From positions 1-44,603 of the IMG/VR virus record IMGVR_UViG_3300042923_001008: 44,603 bases of DNA; one strand, written 5' to 3'. Shown here piece after piece: positions 36,965 to 44,457 of the stretch. The number at the start of each line of letters is the position of its first letter. The first letter of the stretch is position 1. A model generated the notes under the pieces. The model searched no databases and was not told where the DNA came from. It saw only the letters and a program-made list of their open reading frames with translations. The stretch comes from a virus. The translations under genes were made by a program, and so were the position numbers.

Positions 36965-37264
36965 ATGGATATTGAAATGCTAAAAGAATTTATTAAACCG
37001 GAATTGTTAATATTAATTCCAGTGCTATATTTTATAGCAGTAGCTATAAAAAACACTTTGCTGATTAAAGATAAGTTTATTCCTATGGTTTTAGGACTAT
37101 TGGGAATAGTGCTTGCAGTAATTTACATATTTGCATCAGAAGAAATTACAGGAACGCAAGCTATATTTAAAGCAATTTTTACAGCAATAACACAGGGAGT
37201 ATTGTGCGCCGGTGCAAGTGTTTATGTTAATCAATTAATAAAGCAAACAACGAAAGAAGAGTGA
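36965..37264 (+). CDS. Holin (99 aa)
   Basis: Three to four hydrophobic segments (LLILIPVLYFIAVAIK, FIPMVLGLLGIVLAVIYIF, AIFTAITQGVLCAGASVYV) with a charged C-terminus ending KQTTKEE. Size, layout and place directly ahead of the amidase suit a Phage_holin_5-like protein that opens the membrane for the endolysin. Confidence 0.88.
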   Translation: MDIEMLKEFIKPELLILIPVLYFIAVAIKNTLLIKDKFIPMVLGLLGIVLAVIYIFASEEITGTQAIFKAIFTAITQGVLCAGASVYVNQLIKQTTKEE

Positions 37265-37268
37265 TCCT

Positions 37269-38522
37269 ATGAATTACTTAGTAATATTGGATGCTGGCCA
37301 TGGCTTGGATACATCAGGGAAGAGAACACCTCTCTTTTCTGATGGCTCTTTCATGCGTGAAAATGAATTTAATCGTTCAGTTGTAAGAAAGATAGATGCT
37401 ATTTTGGAACAGTTTGAAAATATAGATGTGGTATTTACAACAACAGAAAAAAGAGAAATTGGCTTACAAGAAAGAGTAATACGAGTTAATGACTTATATG
37501 ATAAAGTAAAGAGCCTATATGATAAAATCGTCTTGGTATCTGTACATGCTAATGCACTAAACGGATCATGGGGAACACAAAACGGAACATCAACATATCA
37601 TTATCCCGGCAATCAAGTTGATAAAGAATTTGCTACAGTGATTAATAATAATTTAATTGCTAAGACAAAGTTATTTAACCGTGGTGTTTTAGAGGGTAAC
37701 TTCCAGATAGTAAGAGAAGTAAAAATGCCTGCTTGCCTTTGTGAATGTGCTTTTATGGATAATTTGACAGAGGCAAAGTTATTATTAACTGATGAATTCA
37801 GACAAGCATGTGCAGAAGGCATTAAAAGCGGTTTAATCGAATATTTTGGAATGAACAAGCAAATAGTCAATGTTGAATATTCTGCGACTACAAACGGCAC
37901 GTATCAACTTAAGGGTTATGTAGAAGACTTTGGTGTAAAGATAGTTAATAAAAAAAATACTGCTATTGAAGAACCATTTTGCACAAATGGTACTTTCTTT
38001 TGGAATGATACTTTAGGAGCAAAGTATTCAACAAGTATTTTATATGCAGACGGTGTAATTTATCAAAACTATGCAAATCACCTTCCTTGTGCTCAAAACG
38101 TATTTATAGTTTTTAAAGACGGCAGAGTAAAAATGATGAAGCTAAGAAATCTAAGCGAATTAAACTTAGATACTGTTCGTATTGCAATAGGCGGTATTGG
38201 GTTAAGGAATACGCAAGATGCTACATTCAAATATGATCCAGCAGCAGAAGGATTTGCCGGTGCATTCTCAGATGTGCTGAGAAGAACCAATAAAACGGTT
38301 ATAGGATATAATGTTAAAGAAAATAAAATATGTTTGATGTGCCGAAAAAATATTATACATAGTGGCACACTATATGACTTATTGGAACTTGTAAAAGATT
38401 GCGAATTTGATATTGCTTTATCAGTAGATGGTGGAGGCTCATCATTCATGAACAATGCTGATGAAATGGTTCTTAATGGGGATGGAAGGGTTATTCATAA
38501 TATAATTGGCTTTGGACTTTAG
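37269..38522 (+). CDS. Endolysin: Amidase_3 plus phosphodiester-glycosidase-like domain (417 aa)
   Basis: N-terminal N-acetylmuramoyl-L-alanine amidase (Amidase_3): DAGHG (zinc His), ENEFNRS (Glu), VSVHANA (His) and CLCECAFMDN (Glu) by about residue 165. The C-terminal half (about 200-417) resembles a NAGPA-type phosphodiester glycosidase, with AIGGIGL, NKTVIGYNVKEN and the closing SVDGGGSSFMNN, NIIGFGL. In most endolysins this end is a cell-wall-binding domain. It would cleave the amide link of peptidoglycan, and the second domain may bind or cut an extra wall glycan. No signal peptide, so holin is needed. Confidence 0.93.
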   Translation: MNYLVILDAGHGLDTSGKRTPLFSDGSFMRENEFNRSVVRKIDAILEQFENIDVVFTTTEKREIGLQERVIRVNDLYDKVKSLYDKIVLVSVHANALNGSWGTQNGTSTYHYPGNQVDKEFATVINNNLIAKTKLFNRGVLEGNFQIVREVKMPACLCECAFMDNLTEAKLLLTDEFRQACAEGIKSGLIEYFGMNKQIVNVEYSATTNGTYQLKGYVEDFGVKIVNKKNTAIEEPFCTNGTFFWNDTLGAKYSTSILYADGVIYQNYANHLPCAQNVFIVFKDGRVKMMKLRNLSELNLDTVRIAIGGIGLRNTQDATFKYDPAAEGFAGAFSDVLRRTNKTVIGYNVKENKICLMCRKNIIHSGTLYDLLELVKDCEFDIALSVDGGGSSFMNNADEMVLNGDGRVIHNIIGFGL

Positions 38523-38565
38523 GAGGTGATCCTATATCTAGTATGGTGATGCTGCCATAAATATA

Positions 38566-38594
38566 ACCGGACATACTGTGTCCGGTCTTTTTTT
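38566..38594 (+). terminator. Strong terminator after the endolysin
   Basis: ACCGGACA (38566-38573) pairs with TGTCCGGT (38579-38586), 5-base loop, then C and seven T. It ends the late operon; the opposite strand also has an AT run, so it may serve the convergent gene at 38593. Confidence 0.92.
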
Positions 38595-38832
38595 ATTTTT
38601 TGTACATATACCAGGTGTTAGTCTTAACCCCATACTTTAATTCGTAAATGGCACTGCCTTTATGCTGACATACAAACATAATATTGTTATTCCCAAAATT
38701 CTTGTCTTCGTATACTTTCAAAATCTTTTCTACCATTACTGGCTCATCTTCATACCAGAACTTGACCGGCTCGATTTTTCCGTCAGCGTGGAAGATGGCC
38801 ATAACTTTAATAGGTTCATTTATAATTTTCAA
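38593..38832 (-). CDS. Small leftward protein (79 aa)
   Basis: TTG 38832 behind GAGGTGA on the minus strand. The protein begins MKIINEPIKVMAIFHADGKIE, then VKFWYEDEP and IMFVCQHKGSAIYELKY. A mixed alpha/beta fold rich in aromatic residues, with no transmembrane segment. It is set against the late direction right after the lysis terminator. That suggests constitutive or lysogenic expression. The family is known to me only as a Firmicute hypothetical. It is the first gene of the accessory region. Confidence 0.75.
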   Translation of the reverse strand: MKIINEPIKVMAIFHADGKIEPVKFWYEDEPVMVEKILKVYEDKNFGNNNIMFVCQHKGSAIYELKYGVKTNTWYMYKK

Positions 38833-38841
38833 AATAATCAC

Positions 38842-39351
38842 CTCAAAAATATATTATCATATAATCACAAAAACTCCAGCGTAAAATCTAAAAACCTATC
38901 GAATAGCATAGCCATAAAATAACAAAACTAAACTGTTAATATAAATAATCGACAACATAAATAACGTTGCGTAAAACTCAATCTATGCCCTGCAAATATT
39001 AAAACGTCATTTTAGAAACGGCTTTCTATACGGAAAACTAAAAAGATAATGAAATATAGAAAATATACCCTCTGGGTGGTTCCTGTAGAGAAACGATTTT
39101 AATTCCATTTATTCAAATCCATTTAAAATAAATCCATTTTATCAATTCTATTTCATTTTCATTAAAATCTTTCTCGGAATGGTTAAGCCAAGGGGCCATC
39201 GGCGGTTCTATAATCACTTCTTTTACAGAAATCCGTTTCTTTTTCAATTTTTTCTGGATTTTTTAAAAAATTTCTGAAATGTGGTAAGCTTGCTTACCCA
39301 TGAAAAAATTATTTAAAAAATACTTGATTTGAAATTCAGTCTTTCCTTAAA
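38842..39351. other. About 500-base gene-free AT-rich region
   Basis: No believable gene on either strand. It holds a GC-richer patch near 39181-39218 (GGTTAAGCCAAGGGGCCATC), oligo-T tracts around 39225-39270, and the hairpin GGTAAGC/GCTTACC at 39283-39298. Promoters for the flanking divergent genes should be here but I cannot fix them. It could be remnant sequence from an earlier insertion. Confidence 0.5.
39283..39307. repeat. Inverted repeat plus left direct repeat near the XerD-like gene
   Basis: GGTAAGC (39283-39289) and GCTTACC (39292-39298) form a 7-bp hairpin with a 2-base centre. Overlapping it, CTTACCCATGAAAAA (39293-39307) recurs with one change at 40417-40431 beyond the recombinase gene. 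The layout looks like a recombination core site with inverted arms. Confidence 0.5.
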
Positions 39352-39378
39352 ATGTTTGAAACAATTAAGGAGGCATTG

Positions 39379-40380
39379 ATGGAAGATAGTAAGGAATTAA
39401 TCATCATAAAAATTTTGAGTGAATTGCAAGAAAAGTATCAGATAAATAATATTGATGTGAAAAACATTCTTGAAAGAAATTTGGAAAATTATAGCCTGAT
39501 TTCAAATGAGACTGCATTGATGGTGTCAGATCTGCCGGAGAAGGTAAGGTTCTTCATTGGCCTGAAGTCACTTGAAGGGTTATCTAAATTATCACTGAAG
39601 AGATATCAGGAAGAACTGGCCATGTTTCAAAGGTATGTCAACAAGCCGGTATGCCAGATAACTGTTAATGATATCAGAAGGTATTTTGCGATGATACAAT
39701 CAGAAAAAGAATATCAGAAAATCACTATTAACGGAAAGTTAAGTATATTGCGAAGTTTTTTCGGAACACTATATAAGGAAGAAATGATTGAAAAAGATCC
39801 TACAGTCAGACTGAAAAATATCAAAGTTGATGTGAAGTCTTTGAGGGACCATCTTACGGCAGAAGAGTTGGAGATAGTAAGGAACGCCTGCAGCAATATC
39901 CGGGAGAAGGCAATAGTTGAATTTCTTTATAGTACCGGCTGCAGGGTTTCGGAAGTCACTAATACTAAGATTTCAGATTTAAACTGGAATGAGAACAGTC
40001 TTATGGTCCATGGCAAGGGAGATAAATTCAGAATTGTTTATTTCTCGGTTAAGTGCAAGATCTACCTGAAAGAATATCTTGAAAAAAGGAATGGAGAAAG
40101 TGAAATACTTTTCGTTGGTGAAAGGAAACCGTACATCCCACTTAACAAATCAGGCATTGAAAAAATAATTAAGAAGATTGCTTCCAGAACAAACATAAAG
40201 AAAAGCATTTATCCGCACATTTTCAGGCATACATTTGCAACTCTGGCACTACAAAGAGGCATGGACATCACGCTCATTCAGCAATTATTGGGCCATACCG
40301 AAATCAATACTACGCAGATTTATGCGAAGACAAGCACGAAGCAATTGCAAATTGCGTACGAAAAATTCATAGCAGCATAA
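39379..40380 (+). CDS. XerD-like tyrosine recombinase (333 aa)
   Basis: Start ATG 39379 behind AAGGAGG; upstream in-frame ATG 39352 has no site. The N-terminal extra region (1-60) is followed by a core-binding SAM-like domain (about 62-145, SKLSLKRYQEELAMFQRYV). The catalytic domain has STGCRVSEVTNTK (Arg), HGKGDKFR, HIFRHTFATLAL (His, Arg), LLGHTEINTTQIYA (His, Tyr). All catalytic residues are there. It is the third site-specific recombinase in this phage. Its base use is a little richer in G+C than the flanks. Near-identical 15-base repeats stand either side, so it may move a cassette of its own. Confidence 0.93.
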   Translation: MEDSKELIIIKILSELQEKYQINNIDVKNILERNLENYSLISNETALMVSDLPEKVRFFIGLKSLEGLSKLSLKRYQEELAMFQRYVNKPVCQITVNDIRRYFAMIQSEKEYQKITINGKLSILRSFFGTLYKEEMIEKDPTVRLKNIKVDVKSLRDHLTAEELEIVRNACSNIREKAIVEFLYSTGCRVSEVTNTKISDLNWNENSLMVHGKGDKFRIVYFSVKCKIYLKEYLEKRNGESEILFVGERKPYIPLNKSGIEKIIKKIASRTNIKKSIYPHIFRHTFATLALQRGMDITLIQQLLGHTEINTTQIYAKTSTKQLQIAYEKFIAA

Positions 40381-40401
40381 AAGCCGGGGATTCCGGCTTT
40401 T
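40379..40401 (+). terminator. Terminator after the XerD-like gene
   Basis: AAAAGCCGG (40379-40387) pairs with CCGGCTTTT (40393-40401) around 5 bases, ending in T residues and overlapping the stop codon. It ends the recombinase transcript before the leftward gene. Confidence 0.9.
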
Positions 40402-40416
40402 ATTACGGCTGTCTTA

Positions 40417-40431
40417 CTTACCCATTAAAAA
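40417..40431. repeat. Right direct repeat near the XerD-like gene
   Basis: CTTACCCATTAAAAA differs at one base from 39293-39307. The two copies bracket the recombinase gene and its terminator, about 1.12 kb apart. It may be the other end of a small integrated segment. Confidence 0.45.
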
Positions 40432-40444
40432 GCAAGAAATTTAA

Positions 40445-40771
40445 TTACGGATAATTTTCATCCTCTAAAACAAAGAAATTATTAAATAATCCTAGAACCT
40501 TATATTTGTATTCTTCGTTTTCTAGTCTGTATAAACTATATAATTTATAATCCTCTCTTATCACTGAAGTGTCTGCAATCATTTCAACCATAAAATTCAT
40601 AACAGACTTCTCAAATTCTGTAGTTTCTTTTCCTTCTTTATATTGTGTAAAACCCTCCTGGGCTTGCTGCTTATACCATTCTTTATAATCGGCATAACTT
40701 GGATTAGTTGCAACTCCGAATATTATTATTAATATTGATGCTAACGTAATGATTATTACATTCCTTTTCAT
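40445..40771 (-). CDS. Exported DUF4359-like protein (108 aa)
   Basis: Starts behind TAGGAGAAAC on the minus strand. An N-terminal hydrophobic helix (MKRNVIIITLASILIIIFG) then ATNPSYADYKEWYKQQA, the pattern of DUF4359, a small family with a single membrane helix or signal and an outward domain. The rest is helical and acidic and ends VLEDENYP. It is transcribed leftward from the repeat-rich gap at 40772-40880, opposite the RHH-like gene. Function is unknown; a surface location could fit lysogen-expressed exclusion. Confidence 0.75.
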   Translation of the reverse strand: MKRNVIIITLASILIIIFGVATNPSYADYKEWYKQQAQEGFTQYKEGKETTEFEKSVMNFMVEMIADTSVIREDYKLYSLYRLENEEYKYKVLGLFNNFFVLEDENYP

Positions 40772-40779
40772 AGTTTCTC

Positions 40780-40860
40780 CTAAGAAATTATAATTTACTA
40801 TAATATTTAGTAATATTATTTCTTAGAAAACATATATTATACTAAGAACTTAAAATTTCT
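40780..40860. promoter_or_regulatory. Divergent control region with alternating inverted repeats
   Basis: CTAAGAAAT (40780-40788) and ATTTCTTAG (40818-40826) are a perfect 9-bp inverted pair. CTAAGAA returns at 40842-40848 and TTTCTTA near 40856-40862. The array lies between the leftward exported protein and the rightward RHH-like gene, which can be its autoregulator, as RHH proteins bind repeated short sites. TATAAT-like boxes are inside it. Confidence 0.5.
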
Positions 40861-40880
40861 TATAAGAGGGATGTGATTTA

Positions 40881-41054
40881 TTGGCTAAGAATACAATTCC
40901 TGCAGACGCTATAAGCTATAAGAATACTCGTGAAGATATTGAATTGAAGGAATGGCTAAATACTAAGAGTTGCAAATCAGCATTTATCAAAGATGAACTA
41001 AGAAAAGTAATGAAAGTAGAAAAGCAAAAAGAGACATTTCTAAGATTAGAATAA
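40881..41054 (+). CDS. Ribbon-helix-helix-like small protein (57 aa)
   Basis: TTG 40881 behind GAGGGATGTGAT. It reads MAKNTIPADAISYKNTREDI, then ELKEWLNTKSCKSAFIKDEL, and a charged C-terminal helix. The layout (short strand, helix-turn-helix with a KSAFIKDEL second helix) suits an RHH DNA-binding protein of the ParR/CopG group, frequent at the start of plasmid and conjugative-element operons. It opens the final rightward cluster. It probably autoregulates that cluster through the repeat array upstream. Confidence 0.65.
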   Translation: MAKNTIPADAISYKNTREDIELKEWLNTKSCKSAFIKDELRKVMKVEKQKETFLRLE

Positions 41055-41059
41055 CAAAT

Positions 41060-41124
41060 GCTCCCCCGACTCCTGGCAGAGTAAATTAAGGGAGAGCAAA
41101 ACCACCGATAAAGGGTAGTGTTTT
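41060..41124 (+). ncRNA. Structured leader with two hairpins before the VirB2-like gene
   Basis: GCTCCCCC (41060-41067) pairs with GGGAGAGC (41090-41097) with one mismatch and a 22-base loop. Next, AAAACCACC (41098-41106) pairs partly with GGTAGTGTTTT (41114-41124), leaving an internal loop. No long T-run follows. They stack without gap and may form an attenuator or a separate RNA. No riboswitch class is recognised. Confidence 0.4.
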
Positions 41125-41174
41125 ATATGCTATCACAAAATTTATTAAAAACAAATCGAATTTTGGAGGTAGTT

Positions 41175-41573
41175 ATGGAAATAAAAAAAGCACACAAAAG
41201 TGCTAATGTTTTTGCCTTACAACAAGTTGTAATTCAAAATATGCGACAACTTTTCAAAAAATGCATGTCTACAGATAAACTGTTCTTAAAAGTCATATTT
41301 TTACTCTTCATTTTTCTATTTTATTCTACAAATGTTTATGCTATGGATACTTCAAGAATTGACAATGCCGGAAGACGGATTTACTACTTTGTGGTTGCTC
41401 TTGGTAAATGGGTTATAATTGTTAAAGGTGCTGTAGATGTAATCACCGCAGTCGTTAACGGCGATTTCCAAAATGCAAAAAAATTATTTATCGGTTACAT
41501 ATTCGCATTCGGAATACTATTTGCTATGCCATGGATGTTTGATGAAATAGAAAATATATTTAAAGGGATGTGA
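41175..41573 (+). CDS. VirB2/TrbC pilin-like membrane protein (132 aa)
   Basis: ATG 41175 behind TTGGAGG; the frame is open from 41118 but with no ribosome site. A 37-residue charged lead is followed by a signal-like helix (LFLKVIFLLFIFLFYSTNVYA). After a likely cut site come two helices: YYFVVALGKWVIIVKGAVDVITAVV and LFIGYIFAFGILFAMPWMF. This two-helix layout with a signal and a short loop (NGDFQNAKK) is that of VirB2/TrbC-type pilins or the short T4SS membrane proteins of Gram-positive conjugative elements. The unusually long lead before the signal is odd. It stands 4 bases ahead of the next gene. Confidence 0.6.
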   Translation: MEIKKAHKSANVFALQQVVIQNMRQLFKKCMSTDKLFLKVIFLLFIFLFYSTNVYAMDTSRIDNAGRRIYYFVVALGKWVIIVKGAVDVITAVVNGDFQNAKKLFIGYIFAFGILFAMPWMFDEIENIFKGM

Positions 41574-41577
41574 TATC

Positions 41578-41784
41578 ATGGAAGCTGTTTATAAATTTGC
41601 TGAAACCATGAACATAATCTTTGAAGTAATCTTTCATCCAATTCGAACTTTACAGGGTATCAGCTATGCGGTATGTCTTGTCTGCTCCGGGATGATGATA
41701 ATATTAGGTATAATCGGATTCAAAAACTGCTATAGGTACGCAGCTATGTTCTTAATTTTATATCTATTCATAAATCTACTGTGA
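41578..41784 (+). CDS. Small two-helix membrane protein (68 aa)
   Basis: ATG 41578 behind AAAGGGATGTGAT. An amphipathic start (MEAVYKFAETMNIIFEVIF) followed by two membrane helices (ISYAVCLVCSGMMIILGIIGF and YAAMFLILYLFINLL) with a short turn (KNCYR). No family is recognised. Such small membrane proteins sit between VirB2-like and ATPase genes in Gram-positive conjugation loci. The gene lies 10 bases ahead of the ATPase start, implying a complex with it. Confidence 0.65.
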   Translation: MEAVYKFAETMNIIFEVIFHPIRTLQGISYAVCLVCSGMMIILGIIGFKNCYRYAAMFLILYLFINLL

Positions 41785-41794
41785 GGTGAAGATC

Positions 41795-44041
41795 ATGAAG
41801 ATAGAAACCATAAATCCTGAATATATTTATTTAAAAGTTATTCCGGTAACAAGTGTCCGAAACAATGATTCTTATAAAGTAGCTCAGGCTATTCAATCAA
41901 CATATAAACCATTTCTTAGCAGATTTACATTTCACGATTACAAGGAGTTATTTAATACGACATTTCCCCAGCTGATAAAATATGAGCTTCCTTGTAAAAC
42001 CTCATATATGATATATATTACTAAGAAAGTCGTTGAATTCTATTTTATAGTTGATAAAAAATATAAATGCATTCTCAAAGAAGCTCTAGGTCGAGTGTGG
42101 CCTTCAGTAACTATTTACGAGACAGTAAATTTACCGATGTTCTCATCAAACGCAATGTATAAGCAGCTTGTTTATGCTAAAGAGGATGCCTTAAGTCTTG
42201 CAGTAGATAGAAGAGACAATGAGCTCATGGCCAACAACTTAAATATTATTGATGTACTGCAAGAGACTGACAAGGTTGGAATTTTTTATAATTTTATTCC
42301 GGTAAGCCAACACTCCTGGAGAGCAACGTATAAAAACACAATAAACAAATATATCGCAGGAGCCCCAGTTGACAAGAACAAAGTTAATGCAACCTATGCA
42401 GTAAAAACAATCATAAATGAGATTTACAATCTGCTGAATTCATTTAACACTTCCAATAAGATAAATATACTGAGCACAAAAGAACTTTCGAAAATAACCC
42501 AAAATAAGGCCTCAGAATTCATAGTTAATACACAGATTGCTTTAATATCTGACAGTCATAACAAATTAAACAGTATAAATAATTTACGTTCCGTTGCCAA
42601 TAGCTTCAGGTCAATTGATGATGATAACTATTTGAAATATAAATCAACCAAAAAGTTTAATCATAATGATCTAAATATAGGCACTGAAATCAATAAATGC
42701 AGCTTAAAAGAAATTGGTAACTTTATATCACTGCCAGGCAGAGAGCTGCTTGAACGTTTCGGAATTGAACATATTAACACATTAGAAGTTGAGGTTCCGG
42801 AGGAGTTGAGAAACGGTTATATAAAATTAGGCTGCAATACTTTTAAGGGTAATGCAATTACTACCACAATGAGTAAAGATAAGAATTTAGCGAATCTGGG
42901 GCTTGTGCTGCTAGGTCCACAAGGCTGTGGCAAAAGTACTTTCATTGGGAATTATGCAAAAGATGCTTCGGGATCAGGTGAAGGTGTTATACTTATTGAC
43001 TACATTAAGAACTGCGAATTATCATCAGAAATTGAAAAGGTTGTTTCATATAATAGATTAATAATCATAGACTTATCAAAGCAGGAGCAGATGCAGTCAT
43101 TTGGGTTTAATGAAGTGAGTAACTTTAATCCAAAGTCCACCTATGAAAGTTTGGAAGTAGCAAATATGCAGACACAGCTATTAATTGCTTTTATAGATGC
43201 TATCAATCCAGAGCAACAATTAACACCAAGAATGCGTAGATCATTAGCTTCAGCTGCTAACATTGTATTCATTCATCCTAACATGTGTATGAGAAATGTG
43301 TATGAATGTCTAGCAGATCATAGAAAAAGGCAAGAATACATCAACCTGGTGCCAGATGAAATGAAATCTTATCTGCAAGATGATATATTTAACCTGATTG
43401 ATATGAACGAATATGACAATAAGACCGGTGAGACAACTGGAACCAAATCAAGCAAGAATGAATTTGTAATGGACCGTATCAGTATTCTTATGGAAGATAT
43501 AAAGCTCAAGTATATGTTTAACAAGAACATGGATGACAATATAGACTTTGTTAAGGCAATGGACCAAGGTAAGGTGATATTAATTAAAATGCCTGACAGC
43601 AAATATCCAACAACAGTTCATAAAAATATTCTAACAACATTCTTTGTCTCTAAAATATGGCTTGCAAGTCAATTAAGAGGCGGTATGTATAAAGAGCCAA
43701 CTAGAACGCATGTAATAATTGATGAGGTGTTCCAGGCTCCTACAACTGAATTTATACTTAAAGACATTCTGGTGCAAGCTAGAAAGTTTCAGACGAAGTT
43801 TGTTTTTTCAGCACATTATCTAAGCCAAATTGAAACAATCAAGGAAGCTCTTAAAGCTTCCGGAAGTAGTTACATGATGATGCAGGGAACGGATAAGAAG
43901 AACTTTGAAGAATTGAAAGAGGACCTGGCTCCATTTGAGTTGCAGGATCTTCTAAACCTGAAGAGGTACTATAGTCTTAACCTTATAAAAACATCCAACG
44001 GTTATGCTAAATTTATTACAGAGTTGCCTAAACCAGTTTAA
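41795..44041 (+). CDS. VirB4/HerA-type AAA+ ATPase (748 aa)
   Basis: ATG 41795 behind GAGGTGAAG; GTG 41786 is inside the ribosome site. The first 330 residues are soluble with strand-rich blocks (YIYLKVIPVTS, YYFIVDKKY-like) and match no domain I know. An ATPase follows: Walker A LGPQGCGKST (about 372), IILIDYIKNCE, LIIIDLSKQE, Walker B HVIIDEVFQAP (about 648) and a C-terminal FVFSAHYLSQIETIKEAL sensor-like segment. This is the HerA/VirB4/TraG-like FtsK superfamily. No membrane helix. In type IV secretion such proteins power pilin dislocation or DNA transfer. No relaxase, VirB6, VirB8 or lytic transglycosylase genes are nearby, so a full channel is absent. Confidence 0.82.
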   Translation: MKIETINPEYIYLKVIPVTSVRNNDSYKVAQAIQSTYKPFLSRFTFHDYKELFNTTFPQLIKYELPCKTSYMIYITKKVVEFYFIVDKKYKCILKEALGRVWPSVTIYETVNLPMFSSNAMYKQLVYAKEDALSLAVDRRDNELMANNLNIIDVLQETDKVGIFYNFIPVSQHSWRATYKNTINKYIAGAPVDKNKVNATYAVKTIINEIYNLLNSFNTSNKINILSTKELSKITQNKASEFIVNTQIALISDSHNKLNSINNLRSVANSFRSIDDDNYLKYKSTKKFNHNDLNIGTEINKCSLKEIGNFISLPGRELLERFGIEHINTLEVEVPEELRNGYIKLGCNTFKGNAITTTMSKDKNLANLGLVLLGPQGCGKSTFIGNYAKDASGSGEGVILIDYIKNCELSSEIEKVVSYNRLIIIDLSKQEQMQSFGFNEVSNFNPKSTYESLEVANMQTQLLIAFIDAINPEQQLTPRMRRSLASAANIVFIHPNMCMRNVYECLADHRKRQEYINLVPDEMKSYLQDDIFNLIDMNEYDNKTGETTGTKSSKNEFVMDRISILMEDIKLKYMFNKNMDDNIDFVKAMDQGKVILIKMPDSKYPTTVHKNILTTFFVSKIWLASQLRGGMYKEPTRTHVIIDEVFQAPTTEFILKDILVQARKFQTKFVFSAHYLSQIETIKEALKASGSSYMMMQGTDKKNFEELKEDLAPFELQDLLNLKRYYSLNLIKTSNGYAKFITELPKPV

Positions 44042-44085
44042 AAATATATAATGTAAATAAAAATGAACTAGGGAGATTAATAACT

Positions 44086-44412
44086 ATGGAAAACTTAAGT
44101 ATTGATATAAAAGATGTTACAGCATTGGTTGAAGACTATATTCATCTTAGTGCAGCTGATCAAAAAGAAATTAGAAGTAAAGTTTTTTATAAAAGATGTT
44201 TCGGACATATTTTACAAAATAAGCCGAAGGAAGAAGCAATAAAAGAAATCAATGAAAAATTAGAAATTATGTCTAAAATTATAAAATTAAATGATGAACA
44301 GTTAAAGGAATTAATAGAAAAGGCTAAAATTAACGGAATAGATTTTAATAATGATAAAGAGTCCGAACTTGAGACTATTGAAATAAATATAAAATTTAAA
44401 AATATTAACTAA
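44086..44412 (+). CDS. Last cluster protein, helical (108 aa)
   Basis: Start ATG 44086 preceded by AGGGAG. A charged helical protein starting MENLSIDIKDVTALVEDYIH, with the segment DQKEIRSKVFYKRCFGHIL and lysine/glutamate-rich C-terminus. No known motif; no membrane helix. It follows the ATPase by 44 bases, runs the same way and is closed by a strong terminator, so it is likely in the same transcript. An accessory or immunity-type role would be speculation. Confidence 0.75.
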   Translation: MENLSIDIKDVTALVEDYIHLSAADQKEIRSKVFYKRCFGHILQNKPKEEAIKEINEKLEIMSKIIKLNDEQLKELIEKAKINGIDFNNDKESELETIEINIKFKNIN

Positions 44413-44415
44413 ACT

Positions 44416-44448
44416 AAAAGAACTGCCATAACAGACAGTTCTTTTAGA
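44416..44448 (+). terminator. Terminator at the right end of the prophage
   Basis: AAAAGAACTG (44416-44425) pairs perfectly with CAGTTCTTTT (44436-44445), 10-base loop. It closes the last gene just before attP. A matching A-run on the left lets it act from the other side as well. Confidence 0.88.
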
Positions 44449-44457
44449 ATATTGCTT

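Noticed and set aside
39010-39350. A decayed gene in the accessory gap
   Set aside because: No frame longer than a few dozen codons with recognisable residues on either strand; only repeats and AT tracts are seen.
41795-44041. Complete conjugative element within the prophage
   Set aside because: Only an ATPase and two small membrane proteins are present; no relaxase, oriT-like site or coupling protein was recognised.
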